The notes: generated by a model from the letters alone, not told the origin. A DNA stretch of 64,000 nt from Xanthoparmelia taractica (GCA_033085395.1 JANQBS010000169.1:1-64000); one strand, 5' to 3'; counted from the first letter of the stretch, positions 20,250-32,468 are shown. Made by a program: numbers and translations.

Positions 20250-21517
20250 ATGGCAGACGATCGCTCCAAATCGAGGCTTTTCCAACCTCTCACTATTGCA
20301 AACGGCAGAATTGAGCTTAAACACCGAGTCATCTATGCCCCAATGACACGAAACCGAGGCTTACCGTTGAGTGATCCAGCAAGCGATCAAAGTCCAAGGA
20401 GAGCATGGTATCCAGACAAGCTAATGGCAGAGTACTACAGCCAGAGAGCCCATGAAGGCGGATTACTCATCTCAGAAGGCATCCCGCCCAGTCAGCAGGT
20501 ACATAAAATGAATAAATCCAAGCACAGCATAATGCTTGCTCGCTAACTCAGCGGGCGCTTCCAGGGTACGGGTTACCCTGGCGCCCCCGGACTGTTTGAC
20601 CCCAAGCAAATATCCGGTTGAAGAATGGCTACCGACGCCGTACATGCCAAACGTGGATATATCTACGCCCAACTCTGGCATTGCGGACGGGTGACTCTGC
20701 CTCAACATACTGGCATGCCAACTGTATCTGCGTCGGCCGATCCTTGGGCGTCCAACGACCCGCACCCGTATCCTCTCCCGGGAACCAATGAATTGGCCTT
20801 GTACAAAGACTTCCCGCCCGATAAATTAGACGAGCAAGGTATCCGTAAGACCATTGATGAGATGAGGATCGCAGCACGGAACGCCATGACTGCAGGCTTT
20901 GATGGCGTAGAAATCCACGCTGCTAACGGATACCGTGAGTGCCACTTACTTGTTTGTTCATTCTCGACAAAGTCACTTTCCCAAGCAAGCTCCCGAGATG
21001 TTTTAATACTTAACGCGCCTATTACCCAGTCCCGGAGCAATTCCTCTCCTCGAACATCAACACACGCGACGACGAGTACGGCGGCTCGACCCACCGTCTC
21101 GAAACATGGTCCAGCCTTTGCCACGGTATCAAGCAGCGCACCGACATCGGACCCCTGAGCTACGTCCATTTCATCGAGCCAAGATGGGAGCAATTACACT
21201 CCTTAGACGACAAGAATGCCTTCCTTCACGCATCCGGGTTGGCGGATATCACGTTGGGGCCGTTCAGAGAGATCATGGCCGATACGCCGTTCGTTTCCGC
21301 CGGGGGATGGAACGCGGAGGATTGCTGGGATGTGGATGCGTTTGCGTTTGGGAGGTTGTTTTTGGCGAACCCGGATTTTGTGGAGAGGTTGAGATGGGGG
21401 AGACGGATGAATGGTTATGATCGGGGGAGGTTTTATGGGCCGACGGGGGGGAGGGAGGCGGGGTATACGGATTATCCGGCTTGGGAGGAAGCGGAGGGGA
21501 GAGGTGACGATGGGTGA
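20250..21517 (+). pseudogene. Old yellow enzyme / NADH:flavin oxidoreductase, broken
   Basis: Exons 20250-20498, 20565-20934 and 21030-21517, with GT-AG introns of 66 and 95 bp (branch sites CTAAC and TTAAC). Start block: SRLFQPLTIANGRIELKHRV, then YAPMTRNR. Also present are AQLWHCGR, GFDGVEIHAANGY (the His/Asn substrate pair and Tyr proton donor of the family), QFLSSNINTRDDEYGGS, YVHFIEPR, PFVSAGGW, FGRLFLANPD and GRFYGP. This family reduces activated alkenes with FMN and NADPH. Two lesions are visible. TGA at 20619-20621 stands where the family usually has Trp. A segment of about 45 residues is missing in frame between YGGS and HRLETW (about 21088), including the arginine-bearing IRLSPFG block that contacts FMN. 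A small gap also occurs after CWDV. Active enzyme is unlikely. Confidence 0.85.
20499..20564 (+). other. Intron 1 of the old yellow enzyme gene
   Basis: CAG/GTACAT donor, CGCTAACTC branch and TTCCAG acceptor, 66 bp, phase 0. Splicing joins PPSQQ to GTGYPGAPGLF as in the family. Confidence 0.8.
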
Positions 21518-22584
21518 TACGCCTGATTTTTTTGGAGGAGTTGTAGTATAGGGTCGGATTTAGATCCAGGACATCAAGTTATCCATTATTTTATTCCTGC
21601 TGCGATATACAACATACAAACACACGCCCGGTCAGTCTGAGTAACCGGAGCTTGACACCCCTTTCTCTTCCTCCAGAAGCTCTACTGTTTACCACATCTC
21701 CAGCATGCTTCCTTCCTCCCCCATCCCATATGCGGTCTTTTCTTGAGCTACTCTTTCGTCTCATTCGACTTTGGCGCACCATCAATAAACCGTCTCTTCG
21801 CCACATCGCCTGCTATTCCATCCCTGGACATACATACATACAGCTTACTTTAATACATAAAATCTTTATCCCACTCACTCACCTAACCTAATCTTCCTTC
21901 TTTTTTCCCTCCTTTTTTATTTTTATTTTTTTTATTTTTAATCTCTCTTAGACTTATATTTATATTATATTATATTTATTTCTCTCTCTATCTCTCTCTC
22001 TATCCAGTCTATAAAATTCACAACTCAATCTTACCTTACGTTATAACGCAATAACGACTTGATTTCAATACTCTTACTTACTCTCTTACTATTCGTCAAG
22101 ATAAGTATTTCTAATTATTATAGCTATCATCGAAATGAAAAATTATATTCACGTTAAACGTATAAACGCTTTGCTTTTTATGCTTCGACTTGGTTTAATT
22201 TTAACACCATCTCTAGGCTCTTTTTACGAAAATACGTTAGACGCGTTAGTTTATTTTAATGGAGTGGGATGGGATGAAAGAGTGTGCTTACTTACTTGCC
22301 AACCTACTTACCATGGTATTTCTAGTGATCAGAGAGGGGTTTGGTATTCTTGGTTTGGGGGGTGCGGGGGGGGGGATGATGGATTGATTGGATTTGTACA
22401 ATTCTCCGAAGTAAAGTATCGACACGTGGGTATCTAGAAAAATATGAATAACAAACGAACGAATAAGAAAGTCAAAATCCACCCGCCGAAAAGGCCACCC
22501 TCCCAGGGGGCTGTACATATATAAAACATCATTCAAACGTCCGAGATACGAAGCTGAGGGAGCACAGAGCAAGGCACAAGGCCC
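21518..22584. other. AT-rich intergenic valley
   Basis: From about 21890 to 22260 the sequence is AT-rich, with poly-T/A stretches, a CTCT run (about 21980-22005) and TATAT runs. It may be a small decayed element. Convergent transcripts (old yellow enzyme and permease) would end here. No gene supported. Confidence 0.5.
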
Positions 22585-24404
22585 CTAAGGTACTGCCGTC
22601 GCATCGTTCTTCTCATCGCTCGGCCCGCCGGATAGGAGCGACTTCCCGCCATCTTCGCCGGGGACGCCCATGATGAGCTGGGCTTTGACGCGGGGGCCAA
22701 TGTAGTAGTAGCGACCGGCGGCGTACCAGTAGCCGACGGCGAAAATGGTGACTGCGGCCATGAGAACGACGACGTAGTTCATCTACAATGCAGGGATCAG
22801 TAAAGTGGGGGTATGTTTGAGAAGAGGATATGGTGCTTACGTTTTCTGGAGTCACGGGTCGGATGGTAGGCATCACGTAGATGATTGTGACGAACGTGGT
22901 CCAGATGACGGCCCAGATGTTGATGGGCAAGCTCGCCCAGCCGAGATGGAATGGTCCGCGTTCAAATTTGCCATAGCGCATCTTGCAGATGATGGGGATG
23001 CAGTAGGACCAGTCGAGAGCGATTGCTGTCAGATTGAAGATTGCGGAAATGGCGGTGTAAGAGCCCAGACCGATCAGGTTGATGAGCATACATGATATGG
23101 CGAACAGCCATACCGCGTAGATCGGGGTATCGGTTCTCTTGTTGATTTTGTACCAGACTCGCGACAGGGGGAGCATTTCGTCGCGGGCGTAGGCCCAGAT
23201 TGTGCGGGCGCCGGCCTGGATGGCTGTCATGGCTGTGAAGTTGAGGACGAAACAGGCGGCTACGGTGAAGAAGATGCCTCCTTTCCTGCCAATGACGTCG
23301 TAGAATATTTGAGCTACGGGCTGCGCAACAGCGTTATCTAGCGTGACGCTGGGATCGCCGCTACAGTAGGCCAGCACGATGGTGTACAGCCAACCTCCTA
23401 TCCAGGTGAAGCCGAGCGCGAGGGCAATGGACCACGGTGCTTTGATTTCCGGATCCTTGATTTCTTCGGCGATATGAGCAGTCGCGTCGTAGTCGGTCAT
23501 GGTCCAGGAGGCCGATAGAAAGCCGAAGAGGAAAGACCAGCCTGTGGGAGACCAGCCGGAATTGTTGACAACCGTGGTCCATGTGTAGGAGGACGTATGC
23601 TTGTAGTCGCACATTGCCAAAAGCGCGACGCAGCAGCTGAAGAGGACAGCAATGTGGAAAATGACATATGTTTTGGTCATCTTTTCCAATGCTGCTGTGT
23701 TCAGACTGTTCAAAGAACCATGGAGGACGGTAAACGTGGCCATGACCCCGACCGTCTGACGGTCTGTCGGCACATAACCCTTGAAATCGCCTGCCATTGA
23801 GACGGCTGCTAGTAGTAGTTGAGCGCAGCCGTACTCGGTAGAAGCAGCTCCGGCAATCTGACCGATCAGGTTCAACCAGCCACACAGCCATGAAATCTCC
23901 GGCACCCAATTGTCCGGCGCAAGGTATTTGCATGTAAAGTACAGTCCTCCGGATGTAGGGTAGGCGGAGACGAGTTCGGCCACGGACAGGGCAATGCAGT
24001 AACACCCGAAACCCGAGATGAGCCAGGACCAGACGGCTGAAGATGCACCGCCTGCTTCGAATGGGTAGACAAAGGTTGTCGAGACGCTGGCGAAGAGTCC
24101 TGAGACTGAGACGGCAAAGGAGAAGGTGGATAGCCATGAGAACTCTCGCTTGTAGACCTGGCGATTGGATAATTTGTCAGTCATACTTCTTTGAAACGCT
24201 GAGCGACGTTACCTGAGTATAGCCCATCTCGGCCAAGCGTCGGTCTGCATCATTGAGGGTGTGGGCTTCAAGAATGGCGGCAGTCTCTTCGACGACGGCG
24301 GAGGACCTGCGCCGTGCAAAGGCGGATTGTCGCCTTCGTGCAGCTTTGTCGTCGAGTCCTGTGGTCACCTCCACTCCATTATCTGCAGGTATTTTGGATT
24401 CCAT
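22585..24404 (-). CDS. Amino-acid/choline/GABA permease (APC superfamily)
   Basis: Three exons on the minus strand: 24404-24213, 24157-22841 and 22782-22585, with GT-AG introns 24158-24212 and 22783-22840, giving 568 residues. The N-terminal tail ends in LNDADRRLAEMGYTQ then VYKREFSWLSTFSFAVSVSG, the standard opening of fungal UGA4/HNM1-like permeases. About 12 hydrophobic helices follow. Family landmarks include YPTSGGLYFTCKYLAP, LCGWLNLIGQIAGAAS, DYDATAHIAEEI, ARTIWAYARDEMLPLS and GPFHLG. It would import GABA, choline or a related amino compound across the plasma membrane with protons. Substrate cannot be chosen from sequence alone. No lesion was seen. It lies tail-to-tail with the old yellow enzyme pseudogene. 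Confidence 0.88.
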
Positions 24405-25679
24405 GGCGAAGGAATCGTCTTTTCTTTGAAAGACGTGAGACCGTTGAAGTGAGAAAAGGAAAAGGATTTCATGCTGAGAGTGTGTGGGGGGGGGGGGGGG
24501 CCGTTAGGTACATTTAAAGAAGAGGCCCCACAGGGACGGCATAAACTTCTTGGCATAAGCCCGACTACAGTAACTCCCCTCGACCTAAAGTCCCCTAAAA
24601 CCCAATCTTGGGGGCCTCGGCCTGGGCCCATCATGTACCCTGTCCTTAAACCCCCCAGCACCCAAGCTAAATACCCCACCGCCTCCCCTATGTCTTCAAG
24701 CCCTTATCCTAGTAGTCGCGTGTCATCCATGCTAACCCTCCCCATCTTATCGCCACATGCATGCTCTGCATCGTGGCGTCCAAGATCCAAGGATTTTGAC
24801 TTTCACAACGAGGACGCGAACGTCCAATAGCACTCGGGTGAGTACTATGGATTTTCCTCCAGGTAACTTAAACGAGAGTAGGGACCTTGGCTCTCACGAA
24901 TGAGTAATAGTCGATATGCAGGTAGTGTGAAGAGACTGGAGGCGTTGTGAACGGCATCCAGAGTAGAGATAGATAAATAGACAGGCAGACAGATAGTAGA
25001 TAGATGGTGTTTTCACGGTAATGGCAGGGTAAAGTATAAGGCGTTGCTTTCTATTCTTCCTTTCTCTCTTTCTTTCTTTCTTGCTTTCTTTCTGACTTTC
25101 GTGCAATTCGCTACAGCGGTATATCAACACCTACCCACCCGTGCTGTTAGTAGCTCAGGATCCCTATAAAGGAATATCAGCATTACATCTGTGGCTCTCG
25201 TCAAGTCGAGCAATAGGATAGCAGAAAAACAAAGTCCCGTTATCGTTATCGAGAGAACGGAAAATCCGTTCAAGTCTTCCAAGTATTAGTTATCCCGGCG
25301 TGCGTGAGGTAAGGCTGCGCTATCGTGAATGGCATTTGTTGGATTGGTACCTCATTGTTATAGGTATTATTCATTGCTTAATGTTTTGCAGATGTTTTGC
25401 AGTTCGATGTTCGGCTATATAATACAACAGAATGGCTAGTTACAGCTTCTGCCTCGGGATCGTGGGTATCTGCAAAGGAGGTAGGAAAAGAAATATCAGT
25501 AGGTAAGCAACAACTTACTTAGCTCACGTGAACTGGAAGAGGATTTAGTAGACGTCTCAAAATTCATCGTTAATCCTATATACAATTTCTTTTTCTCCCC
25601 GACGTGACTACAATTTCATGATGAATTCGTTCCGAGTAGCCCCAGCATAGCACGTTCTAACCTGAACAAGAAAGACCAA
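24405..25679. other. Intergenic between permease and catalase
   Basis: Contains the permease promoter side (poly-G run at 24486-24500), a CTTT microsatellite (about 25056-25098) and the 3' region of catalase. No gene supported. Confidence 0.5.
24486..24500. repeat. Poly-G run upstream of the permease
   Basis: About 15 consecutive G on the plus strand, roughly 85 bp upstream of the permease ATG, so it falls in its probable 5' leader or core promoter as poly-C. Length is uncertain in any assembly. Confidence 0.7.
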
Positions 25680-27517
25680 TCAGTGGCCATTAGCACCGTT
25701 GGTAGCATCCCCATTTACCCTTGTGCCTTTCGTGCCAGCATGGTCAATGCTCTCGTCATTGTGTGTCCCCTTGATCGGTGCCCCGTTTTCGTGGTCTGCG
25801 CTCGAGCTGACCTTGCCGCTCATGCCGTTGGCGTAACGAAGCTTGGGATCCGATGCCATACCTATACGATGTTAGCATCAAGTACTGCGTAGCTCCACCG
25901 TAATAAATGCTCAAACTGACCGTTGTGTGTGCCGTTGAATCGCATGTTTGCAATCCCCTCATATCCCTTAATGCCAGTGGCCTTCTCGAGACGGTTGGCG
26001 AGGTCGTCAGACACCTCCCGGAAGATGGCGATCTGGCGCTTGAGAATCTCTGGATAACGGCATGTCGACATGTGGCCAGAGACGTTGGACACGAAGCGCT
26101 CTTTAGCCCCGTCGTCAAAGACCTTCTCCCACAGGGCACGTGGAGCGTTGAAGTCTTCAGGCTTAATCTCCGAGAGGAAGGTGACAGCCCCGCTAATGAA
26201 TTGACCATGGACTTTGTCAAGGTCGAGAGAACGTTCGCGGAAGCTGATCGGCTCGATAGAGGAGAGATAATTAGGACGGGAGCCCTGGTTGTAGAATGCC
26301 ATATTTCCATCGCGCTGGAAGTTGGCAACGCGGTGGCTAGTTCGGCTGGAGTTGACTGGGAGCTGCTGGTAGTTCACTCCAACCCTATGGCGATGAGCGT
26401 CTGGGTAGGAGAAAAGGCGGCTCTGAAGGACAGGATCCGCAGATGGCTCAATACCTGGAAGCATGTGGGCCGGGTTAAATGCAACCTGCTCGATTTCGGC
26501 AAAGTAGTTCTTTGCGTTCTCGTTCAACGTGAACTCGCCAACCTTACGAAGAGGGAATTGCTTGTGAGGCCAGACGTGTGTCAAGTCAAAGACATTGATC
26601 CTTTGCTTCTCCCAGAGCTCCTCGGCTTCCTTGGCGGTCATTGTCTGGAACTCCACTGACCATGAAGGGCAGTCGCCCTTCTCGATGGCTTCGAATAGAT
26701 CCTTCTGAGAAAAGTCGGGAGAATATTTGGTAGAGTCTTCTTGGGTGATGTATTTAGTGCCTTGCTTTGATATCATATGCATCTGAGCGTACACCCAATC
26801 ACCGGCTTTATTGACGAGCTTCAAAGTATGTCCACTGTACCCATGCATGAAGCGGTAGCCGTAGGGGATACCTCGGTCGCCCATGAGGATCATGACTTGG
26901 TGAATGGACTCTGGGTTCTGCGACAGGTAGTCCCAAAACATTGTGCTGTCATCGCTCCCGTTGAGATGTGTGGCTGGGTGGCGTTTCTGGGTATGGATGA
27001 AGTGAGGGAACTTGGCAGGATCGCGCAGGAAGAAAACGGGTGTGTTGTTGGCCACCATATCCCAATTTCCTTCTTCGGTCCTGAACTTGACTGAGAAGCC
27101 TCGAGGGTCTCGAGCACAATCGTGGGATCCGGACTCGCCACCAACGGTTGAGAAGCGGACAGTGACTGGGCATTCATTTCCCGCCTTGCTAAAGATGTTG
27201 GCAACGCAGAGGTCATCGATAGGGTTGGTGCATTTGAATGTGCCGTGTGCGCCACTGCCCTTGGCGTGGACGACTCGTTCGGGGATGCGCTCTCGGTCGA
27301 AGTGGGAGATGAGGTCAATCAGGTGGAAGTCTTGAAGGAGGAGTGGTCCATTGAGACCAGCACGCTGAGTCTCGTATGGGTGAGGTACTGGGACGCCATT
27401 GCTGGTAGTGTAGAGGACTTCTTGGCTAGGGGTGTTGCGGTCGTCCTCGTATGTCCTGAACTTTCCAGCGAAGGCTTTGCCGTTGGCTTGGCCGTGTCCT
27501 GCAGTTTGTGTTGCCAT
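25680..27517 (-). CDS. Monofunctional haem catalase
   Basis: Two exons, 27517-25921 and 25861-25680, with a 59-bp GT-AG intron (25862-25920; branch GCTAAC), giving 592 residues. Start MATQTAGHGQ at 27517. The frame is open 54 codons upstream, but that part spans a pyrimidine-rich leader. Catalytic residues are present: His in RVVHAKGSGAHG, Asn in MVANNTPVFF, and the haem-ligand Tyr in RLFSYPDAHRHRVG. DPRGFSVKFRTEEGNWD and NGSDDSTMFWDY also match. Catalase converts hydrogen peroxide to water and oxygen. The C-terminal exon adds a Gly/Asn-rich tail ending NGH, which is not a peroxisomal PTS1, and there is no signal peptide, so a cytosolic location is likely. It resembles small-subunit fungal catalases, but the subclass is uncertain. 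Confidence 0.93.
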
Positions 27518-28614
27518 GCTTGATTTAAAAAGATAATGATAGTTGGAAGATTTATAGGAGAGTCGATGGATGAACAATGGAACTGTGTGGAAGACAAAAA
27601 GGAGAGAAAGGAGTGAGAGGCAAAGGGGGATATAAATCCAATTGCGGGGTCCTCGGACTTTTTGTACTTTTTGATCCATGCATGATTACGTCATGATTTC
27701 CGCCAATCACCAACTTGCCGATTGTGAGCAACGCCGGCACTCTCCGAGCCATTGAATATGTGAAATGCCGAACTAGAAGTAACACATCCATTTCATTCAA
27801 CATGATCGAGCAACACCAGTTCAATCACTGAATCAATATGTACATACCTCTTCACTGAATATCATTCTTCACTGGTATAGCACTTCTCCCACTCTTGACA
27901 GTACGCTCAACCTGGATTTACAAGCCAATATCAGGCCACTCTCCGGAGTGTATCTTCCGGCCACAACTTCAGTGTTGAATGCTTCCCACGTTGCACAGGA
28001 CCCACCCTTACCTTAGTGAACACTCCCCCCATCCTCCCTAAAATCCCCCAGCCCTTCCACCTTTCTCCGTCACACACACACACTTCCTTCCACGCTCCCG
28101 ACACACTGTGCAAATAATCATGCACACACCTGCCGTGCCTCCCAGGGTCTTGCAGTCAGTACACGGACCAAACTTACAGACATCGGGTTCCTTCAACCCG
28201 CGATCCTACATTAGCAATTTGTTCTCCGGAAGGATTTCGTCTTAGCTAGTGCAAGTACCGCTGCGGTTGCTTTGGTGGGAGGATTTGTCTGGACTAGAGC
28301 GTGGAAAAATTCTGGCTCTGGGTTTTGATGGGTATGGTGGGTGTCATATATATTTACGTATGTATGCTTGGGGGTATATGGCGGTAAGGTAGGTGATCAG
28401 CGCTGGTAGGTTGGAGGGACGGGGGGGAAAAGGGAAAGTGGGAGTGGCTACAGAATTGCAGCAGGTTCAGTCCAAAGAGCAACTAGTGAGTGGCCTTTGG
28501 TTTCAAGTAGCTGTAGAAAGGAGTGTTGCGGAACAGTCTGCATTATGATTATCATTATATCCAAGTCTATTTAAAAGGTGGGCGCCTAGTGCTCCCTTAT
28601 ATGCATTCGTAGAG
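27518..28614. other. Intergenic upstream of catalase
   Basis: Includes the catalase leader and promoter, with TATAAAT on the minus strand at 27550-27556 (it may simply lie in the leader). No other gene supported. The minus-strand MFS gene ends at its far side. Confidence 0.45.
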
Positions 28615-30223
28615 CTAATCATGGATAGGAGCGAACTTGGACATTCTCCTAAGCCTTAGCCCGTATTTCATAAAGATCAACGGCACCGGTAGTGCAAGAC
28701 ATGCGACACCGCCCAAGATACTCATCGCGGGCCCGACTCCGAGTTTGTCGAACATTGGCTTGGCGACCAGCGGTAATGCCGCAGCAAGCAAACTCCTCAG
28801 AAAGGTGTTGGCTGACACCGCACTGGCGGCATAAAGACCGTAGGTATCGACCAAGAAATTGAGACACTGCTGGAAAACGATGTTGAAACCCGCGCCGATG
28901 AACGCCGCCGCCACGGTCGGTAGGGCCCATGAGAATCGTGGGGCCGCCGTCCATCCGAACCAGAAAAGCCCGGTGACGAAGAGTAAGCCGCCGATGAGCA
29001 TAGGTGGGAGACGAGCCTCGGGGACCGGTCTGCCGCCGTTCTGGTCCACGGCGCGCGCGTAGCGGGGTTGATTGGCAAGGTTGATGAAAAAGGCGACGAG
29101 CACGCCGACGAATAGGCCTAGGAACGGGAGCGTGCTGATGACAAGGCTGTATTGGCGGATTTGGTAAAAGACAATGGGGAAGACCACCAGTGTGAAGTAC
29201 AGTAGAGCGTACACAAAACTACCGTAAGAAGCGATGCAATAGACCATTGGCTCCGTGAACAGCATTCGCAAAGGCCGTGCAAGGTGTTTTGTCATGATTG
29301 ACTTGAAGTCCAGTTTAACCTCCTCATGCGGGTGCCAGTATGCTGAGTTGCCGGTCGATTTGCGCAAAGAGGCGGCGCGGCGCTTGAGGAGCACAGGGGC
29401 GTAGATTTCGGGGAGGAAGCAGGTGGTCATGGCGAGGACGGAAAACACGCAGATTGTGTCAAAGTATTCCGTCCAGCGCCATCCCAAGTGCTTGTTCACG
29501 GTGAGGGCGGCTCCGATGACTGTTATCTGGGGGTTAGCGAAATGATCTGCATCACCAGCGAGAGTATCGTGTCTACATACCAGGCCCAAGCGTTGGTCCG
29601 CCAAGGACAGCGCCGGCGTAGATATTCATAGCTATGCCCCTCGCCCTGGGCGCCCATATATCTCCCAGCGCGGCGGACACGTTGCTGAGAGGAGCAGATC
29701 CAAAGACGCCGCCAAAGAATCGTGTGACGAAGATGGACGCGGCAGTGGTGCTGCGTGCGGTACCGATTGTCAAGAGGCCGAGGCAGAACATGGCGGGCTT
29801 CATGCTCCAATTCCTGCCCCACACCTCGGACAGCGGGGCCCACAATAGCGGGCCGAAGGCGAATCCCAGCATGTAGAAGGAGACGGGCAAGACTGCAACC
29901 TCGGCGCTGATGTGGGTGTAGTCCATGATGACATGTTTCGCGGGTGAAATGAGGCTGCTTCCGAGACTGGCGGATAGGGCGAGCATTGACAGTTGAAAGG
30001 TTAGCCAGCTCTTGTAGGGCGTTGACCAATTAAGGGGATTGGCCTGGTCGTCTGGCTCCCAATGGACCAAGTATGGCTTTTTCTCGTCCGTCTCTTTCTC
30101 GTCCTCAAATGAGAGCTGTGAAAGGGACTCTTCGTCATTGTGGCGAGTATCAGGTGGTGCTGGTTCGGTGTACGAGGGTTGAATTGGGGCAAGCGTGGTG
30201 GAAGAGGAGGAGTGGGAGGACAT
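28615..30223 (-). CDS. MFS multidrug transporter (DHA1-type)
   Basis: Exons 30223-29581 and 29519-28615, with a 61-bp intron (29520-29580; GTATGT donor, CGCTAAC branch, AACAG acceptor), giving 515 residues. The splice restores LGGPTLGPVIGAALTVN, the motif C region of 12-helix drug:H+ antiporters. Other landmarks: HWEPDDQANPLNWS before helix 1, PLLWAPLSEVWGRNW (motif A variant), RFFGGVFGSAPLSNVSAALG and NIYAGAVLGG. The N-terminal 50 residues are acidic and Ser-rich. It likely exports toxic compounds, polyamines or metabolites at the plasma membrane; substrate unknown. Start ATG 30223 gives MSSHSSSSTT, and upstream in-frame residues are not family-like. No nearby biosynthetic gene. Confidence 0.9.
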
Positions 30224-31730
30224 GGTAACAGGGTTGTGAGCGGGATGGACCGTCTTGACTGTTGGAATTGGAGGACATCTCGATCTTGATATTGAATATA
30301 AGTCATATTTGGTCAGCGAATGATGGGTTGAGGGTGGTCTTGATCCACGGATAAAGCGTCCCAACCCATGGATCCTGCGGCCAATATCCTATGGGGAAGA
30401 CGCTTACTCATCACCATCTCATGGCGATGGGCAAAAGAATCTATCAATCAAACGTGCTTTCCACGGATAGAAGGCCTTGTGCATGAAGTATAAATGTCAT
30501 TCAGTTACTCGAGTCTTCTTAATTCCTTATTCGAGTGACAAAGGCATACAGCGCAGGGCTCTCAGAATGCTAATATCTCTGCTTCCGCCTGTATACCACG
30601 ACTATATTTGATAGCTACTATAGCCATATATACCCACTAGCTCACGGTGTCATTGCGAACGGCGACTACCTCGGATCCATAGAAGCCTGTAACCGAAATC
30701 CCCACTGGTTACGAACACTCTCACTGTTGCTGACTAGTTCCCATAGATGTATCATCCGTCTATGAAACAAGGCGTTTTATCCACGGCAAGTGGACACGCC
30801 AAGTGAACACGGTAAGTGGACACGATAAGTGGGTATCAATGATGGCATCTTTGCCCATGAGATGATTGATGCAATATCATGAGTGTATGTGCTCTCCATG
30901 GATTAGTATCCGTGGATAATTACATTCCGCGGAAGGCACATGCCAAGGCTCCTGCGCCAAGATCTCGGATAAGGTTCTAACTGCCTTAGGTAAGATAAAG
31001 TACCTAACCCAAAAGCTTATTTTAGGTGATGGCTGACCTCCAAATATAGGGTTAGGGCTATCATTCGCTGCCGCTGCTGAGCTTTGCCTGCCTGTTATCG
31101 AACAACCACTTCATTGATGAACACGGCGTTGGACAGGCATGGCAGACCTCTGTTGATTGGCTCTTGACAGTCAATATCATTCCTTGATAGTGGCTCTTCA
31201 CTCGAGTCTTCTCTCTCGTCATCATCTCGTCACGTTCTTTTTGGTATCCCATGGCTGATGCAACGTGCACCGACCAAAGAGCAGCCTACTTTGGAGCAGC
31301 CTGGTTTCAGAACCCCGAGGTTATCGTAAATGGTGGAAGCACCTCCATAATCTCAGGCCCATGGATCGACAATCGCTTGATGGCCGTCATCAAGGAGCTG
31401 GGACTTTGTCGGTCTCAGATATCTAGCGTACTCCGTTTATCCTTTCGTCAAAACTAGTCATCCCTACAAGAACTTCGTACTATTGGGATACACTAAGCCG
31501 GTTCCATCTTACAAAATACTAATTGATCCCACAATGAGGCAATGCAAGCTTATTCTCGGGAGCACTCTGATCAGAGGTTTGAAAGGACTGGAAGCATGGA
31601 GTCTACTTTGTTTCAGATTCTCGAAACAACAGGTGAAGAGACACGCAAACAAACCCGCGCCAACATCAGTTCAAGTCATCTTGACAGAGTATTATGTTAC
31701 CACCACGTCCTCTGATACTCTCACCCCATC
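30224..31730. other. Intergenic with a 13-bp tandem repeat
   Basis: Promoter side of the MFS gene, then non-coding sequence. The only clear structure is the tandem repeat at 30788-30838. Short plus-strand frames at 31251-31782 lack motifs. Confidence 0.45.
30788..30838. repeat. 13-bp tandem repeat AAGTGGACACGnn, about 3.8 copies
   Basis: Copies start at 30788, 30801, 30814 and 30827. The first three share AAGTGRACACG and the last diverges after AAGTGG. It lies about 565 bp upstream of the MFS start codon, so a regulatory role is possible but unproven. Confidence 0.8.
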
Positions 31731-32468
31731 TTATGGGACGACACTCAAAACCACCTGGATAGTAGCATCTGTCTCTGCCTGACTCAGCATGACCGAATAT
31801 AAGCCCGTCCACCCACTCTTGGTCATCTGCAGCAACGTACCTGCGAACTTCTCCACAAATAGCCACGGAATTGGTTGCTCCTGACAGTGCATTAGAATAT
31901 GAACACCGCCATATATGAGCGATAAGCTGTGTTGGGGAGGGTGGCTGGCCCATTTGCTGCGGACTTGGAGGACCATGCTGGCGTAGAGGTTCGTGAGGGC
32001 GAAGGCGGCCGGTTCTGGGCGAAAATAGACGTCAGCGAATCTCTTCAAAACCCTAACTGTTAGATCAACGAAAAGTCTATCAGGACGTCGAACATGGAGC
32101 CCTGGCCCCCTAACATCGGTCCGGACTCGAGGCGTTGCTACTAGGTCGGCTGGAGTGCGATACTCAAAGTGGTACTCACGGATCGGAAGCGCCATCAAGG
32201 GCCAGGAGCTGTAGTACATGTTCCAGCCGTTGCCTATGGGAAGGAAATCTTGGAAGCCGAGATTACGACGTCCAAGGCTGGTGTTTGATGCACGGTCAAC
32301 ACTTATGAGCCCAGAGACCGACGTAATTCCAACATGACCATCTTGTGCGAGATCGACGGTGGTGGCTCGGGTGCCTGCAGTCGGTCGAGGATGGCACGTC
32401 GTGCGCAAGGCGAGAAAAGATAATAGGAATACACCCAGAAGCTGCAGACGGGACATCGGACGTTTCAT
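31731..32468 (-). CDS. Small secreted protein of unknown function
   Basis: Exons 32468-32180 and 32056-31731 (204 residues), with a 123-bp intron from GTGAGT to AACAG preceded by a CTAAC branch. The signal peptide is clear: MKRPMSRLQLLGVFLLSFLALRTTC, with a possible internal start four residues later (ATG 32456). The mature part carries FLPIGNGWNMYYSSW, ALTNLYASM and, near the end, PIPWLFVEKFAGTLLQMTKSGWTGLY. I recognise this IPW.FV..FA..ML..T..GFTGTY arrangement from uncharacterised secreted ascomycete proteins. No enzyme motif. The intron is a multiple of three, so reading through is also open; splicing is favoured by the strong donor and branch site. Confidence 0.6.
   Translation of the reverse strand: MKRPMSRLQLLGVFLLSFLALRTTCHPRPTAGTRATTVDLAQDGHVGITSVSGLISVDRASNTSLGRRNLGFQDFLPIGNGWNMYYSSWPLMALPIREYHFEYRTPADLVATPRVRTDVRGPGLHVRRPDRLFVDLTVRVLKRFADVYFRPEPAAFALTNLYASMVLQVRSKWASHPPQHSLSLIYGGVHILMHCQEQPIPWLFVEKFAGTLLQMTKSGWTGLYSVMLSQAETDATIQVVLSVVP

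Noticed and set aside
27518..27679. 54-residue N-terminal extension of the catalase with a hydrophobic stretch
   Set aside because: It is translated pyrimidine-rich leader sequence; ATG 27517 fits the family start and the extension has no catalase similarity.
20250..30223. A secondary-metabolite cluster made of old yellow enzyme, permease, catalase and MFS genes
   Set aside because: No backbone synthase or pathway regulator is present, and the old yellow enzyme gene is broken.
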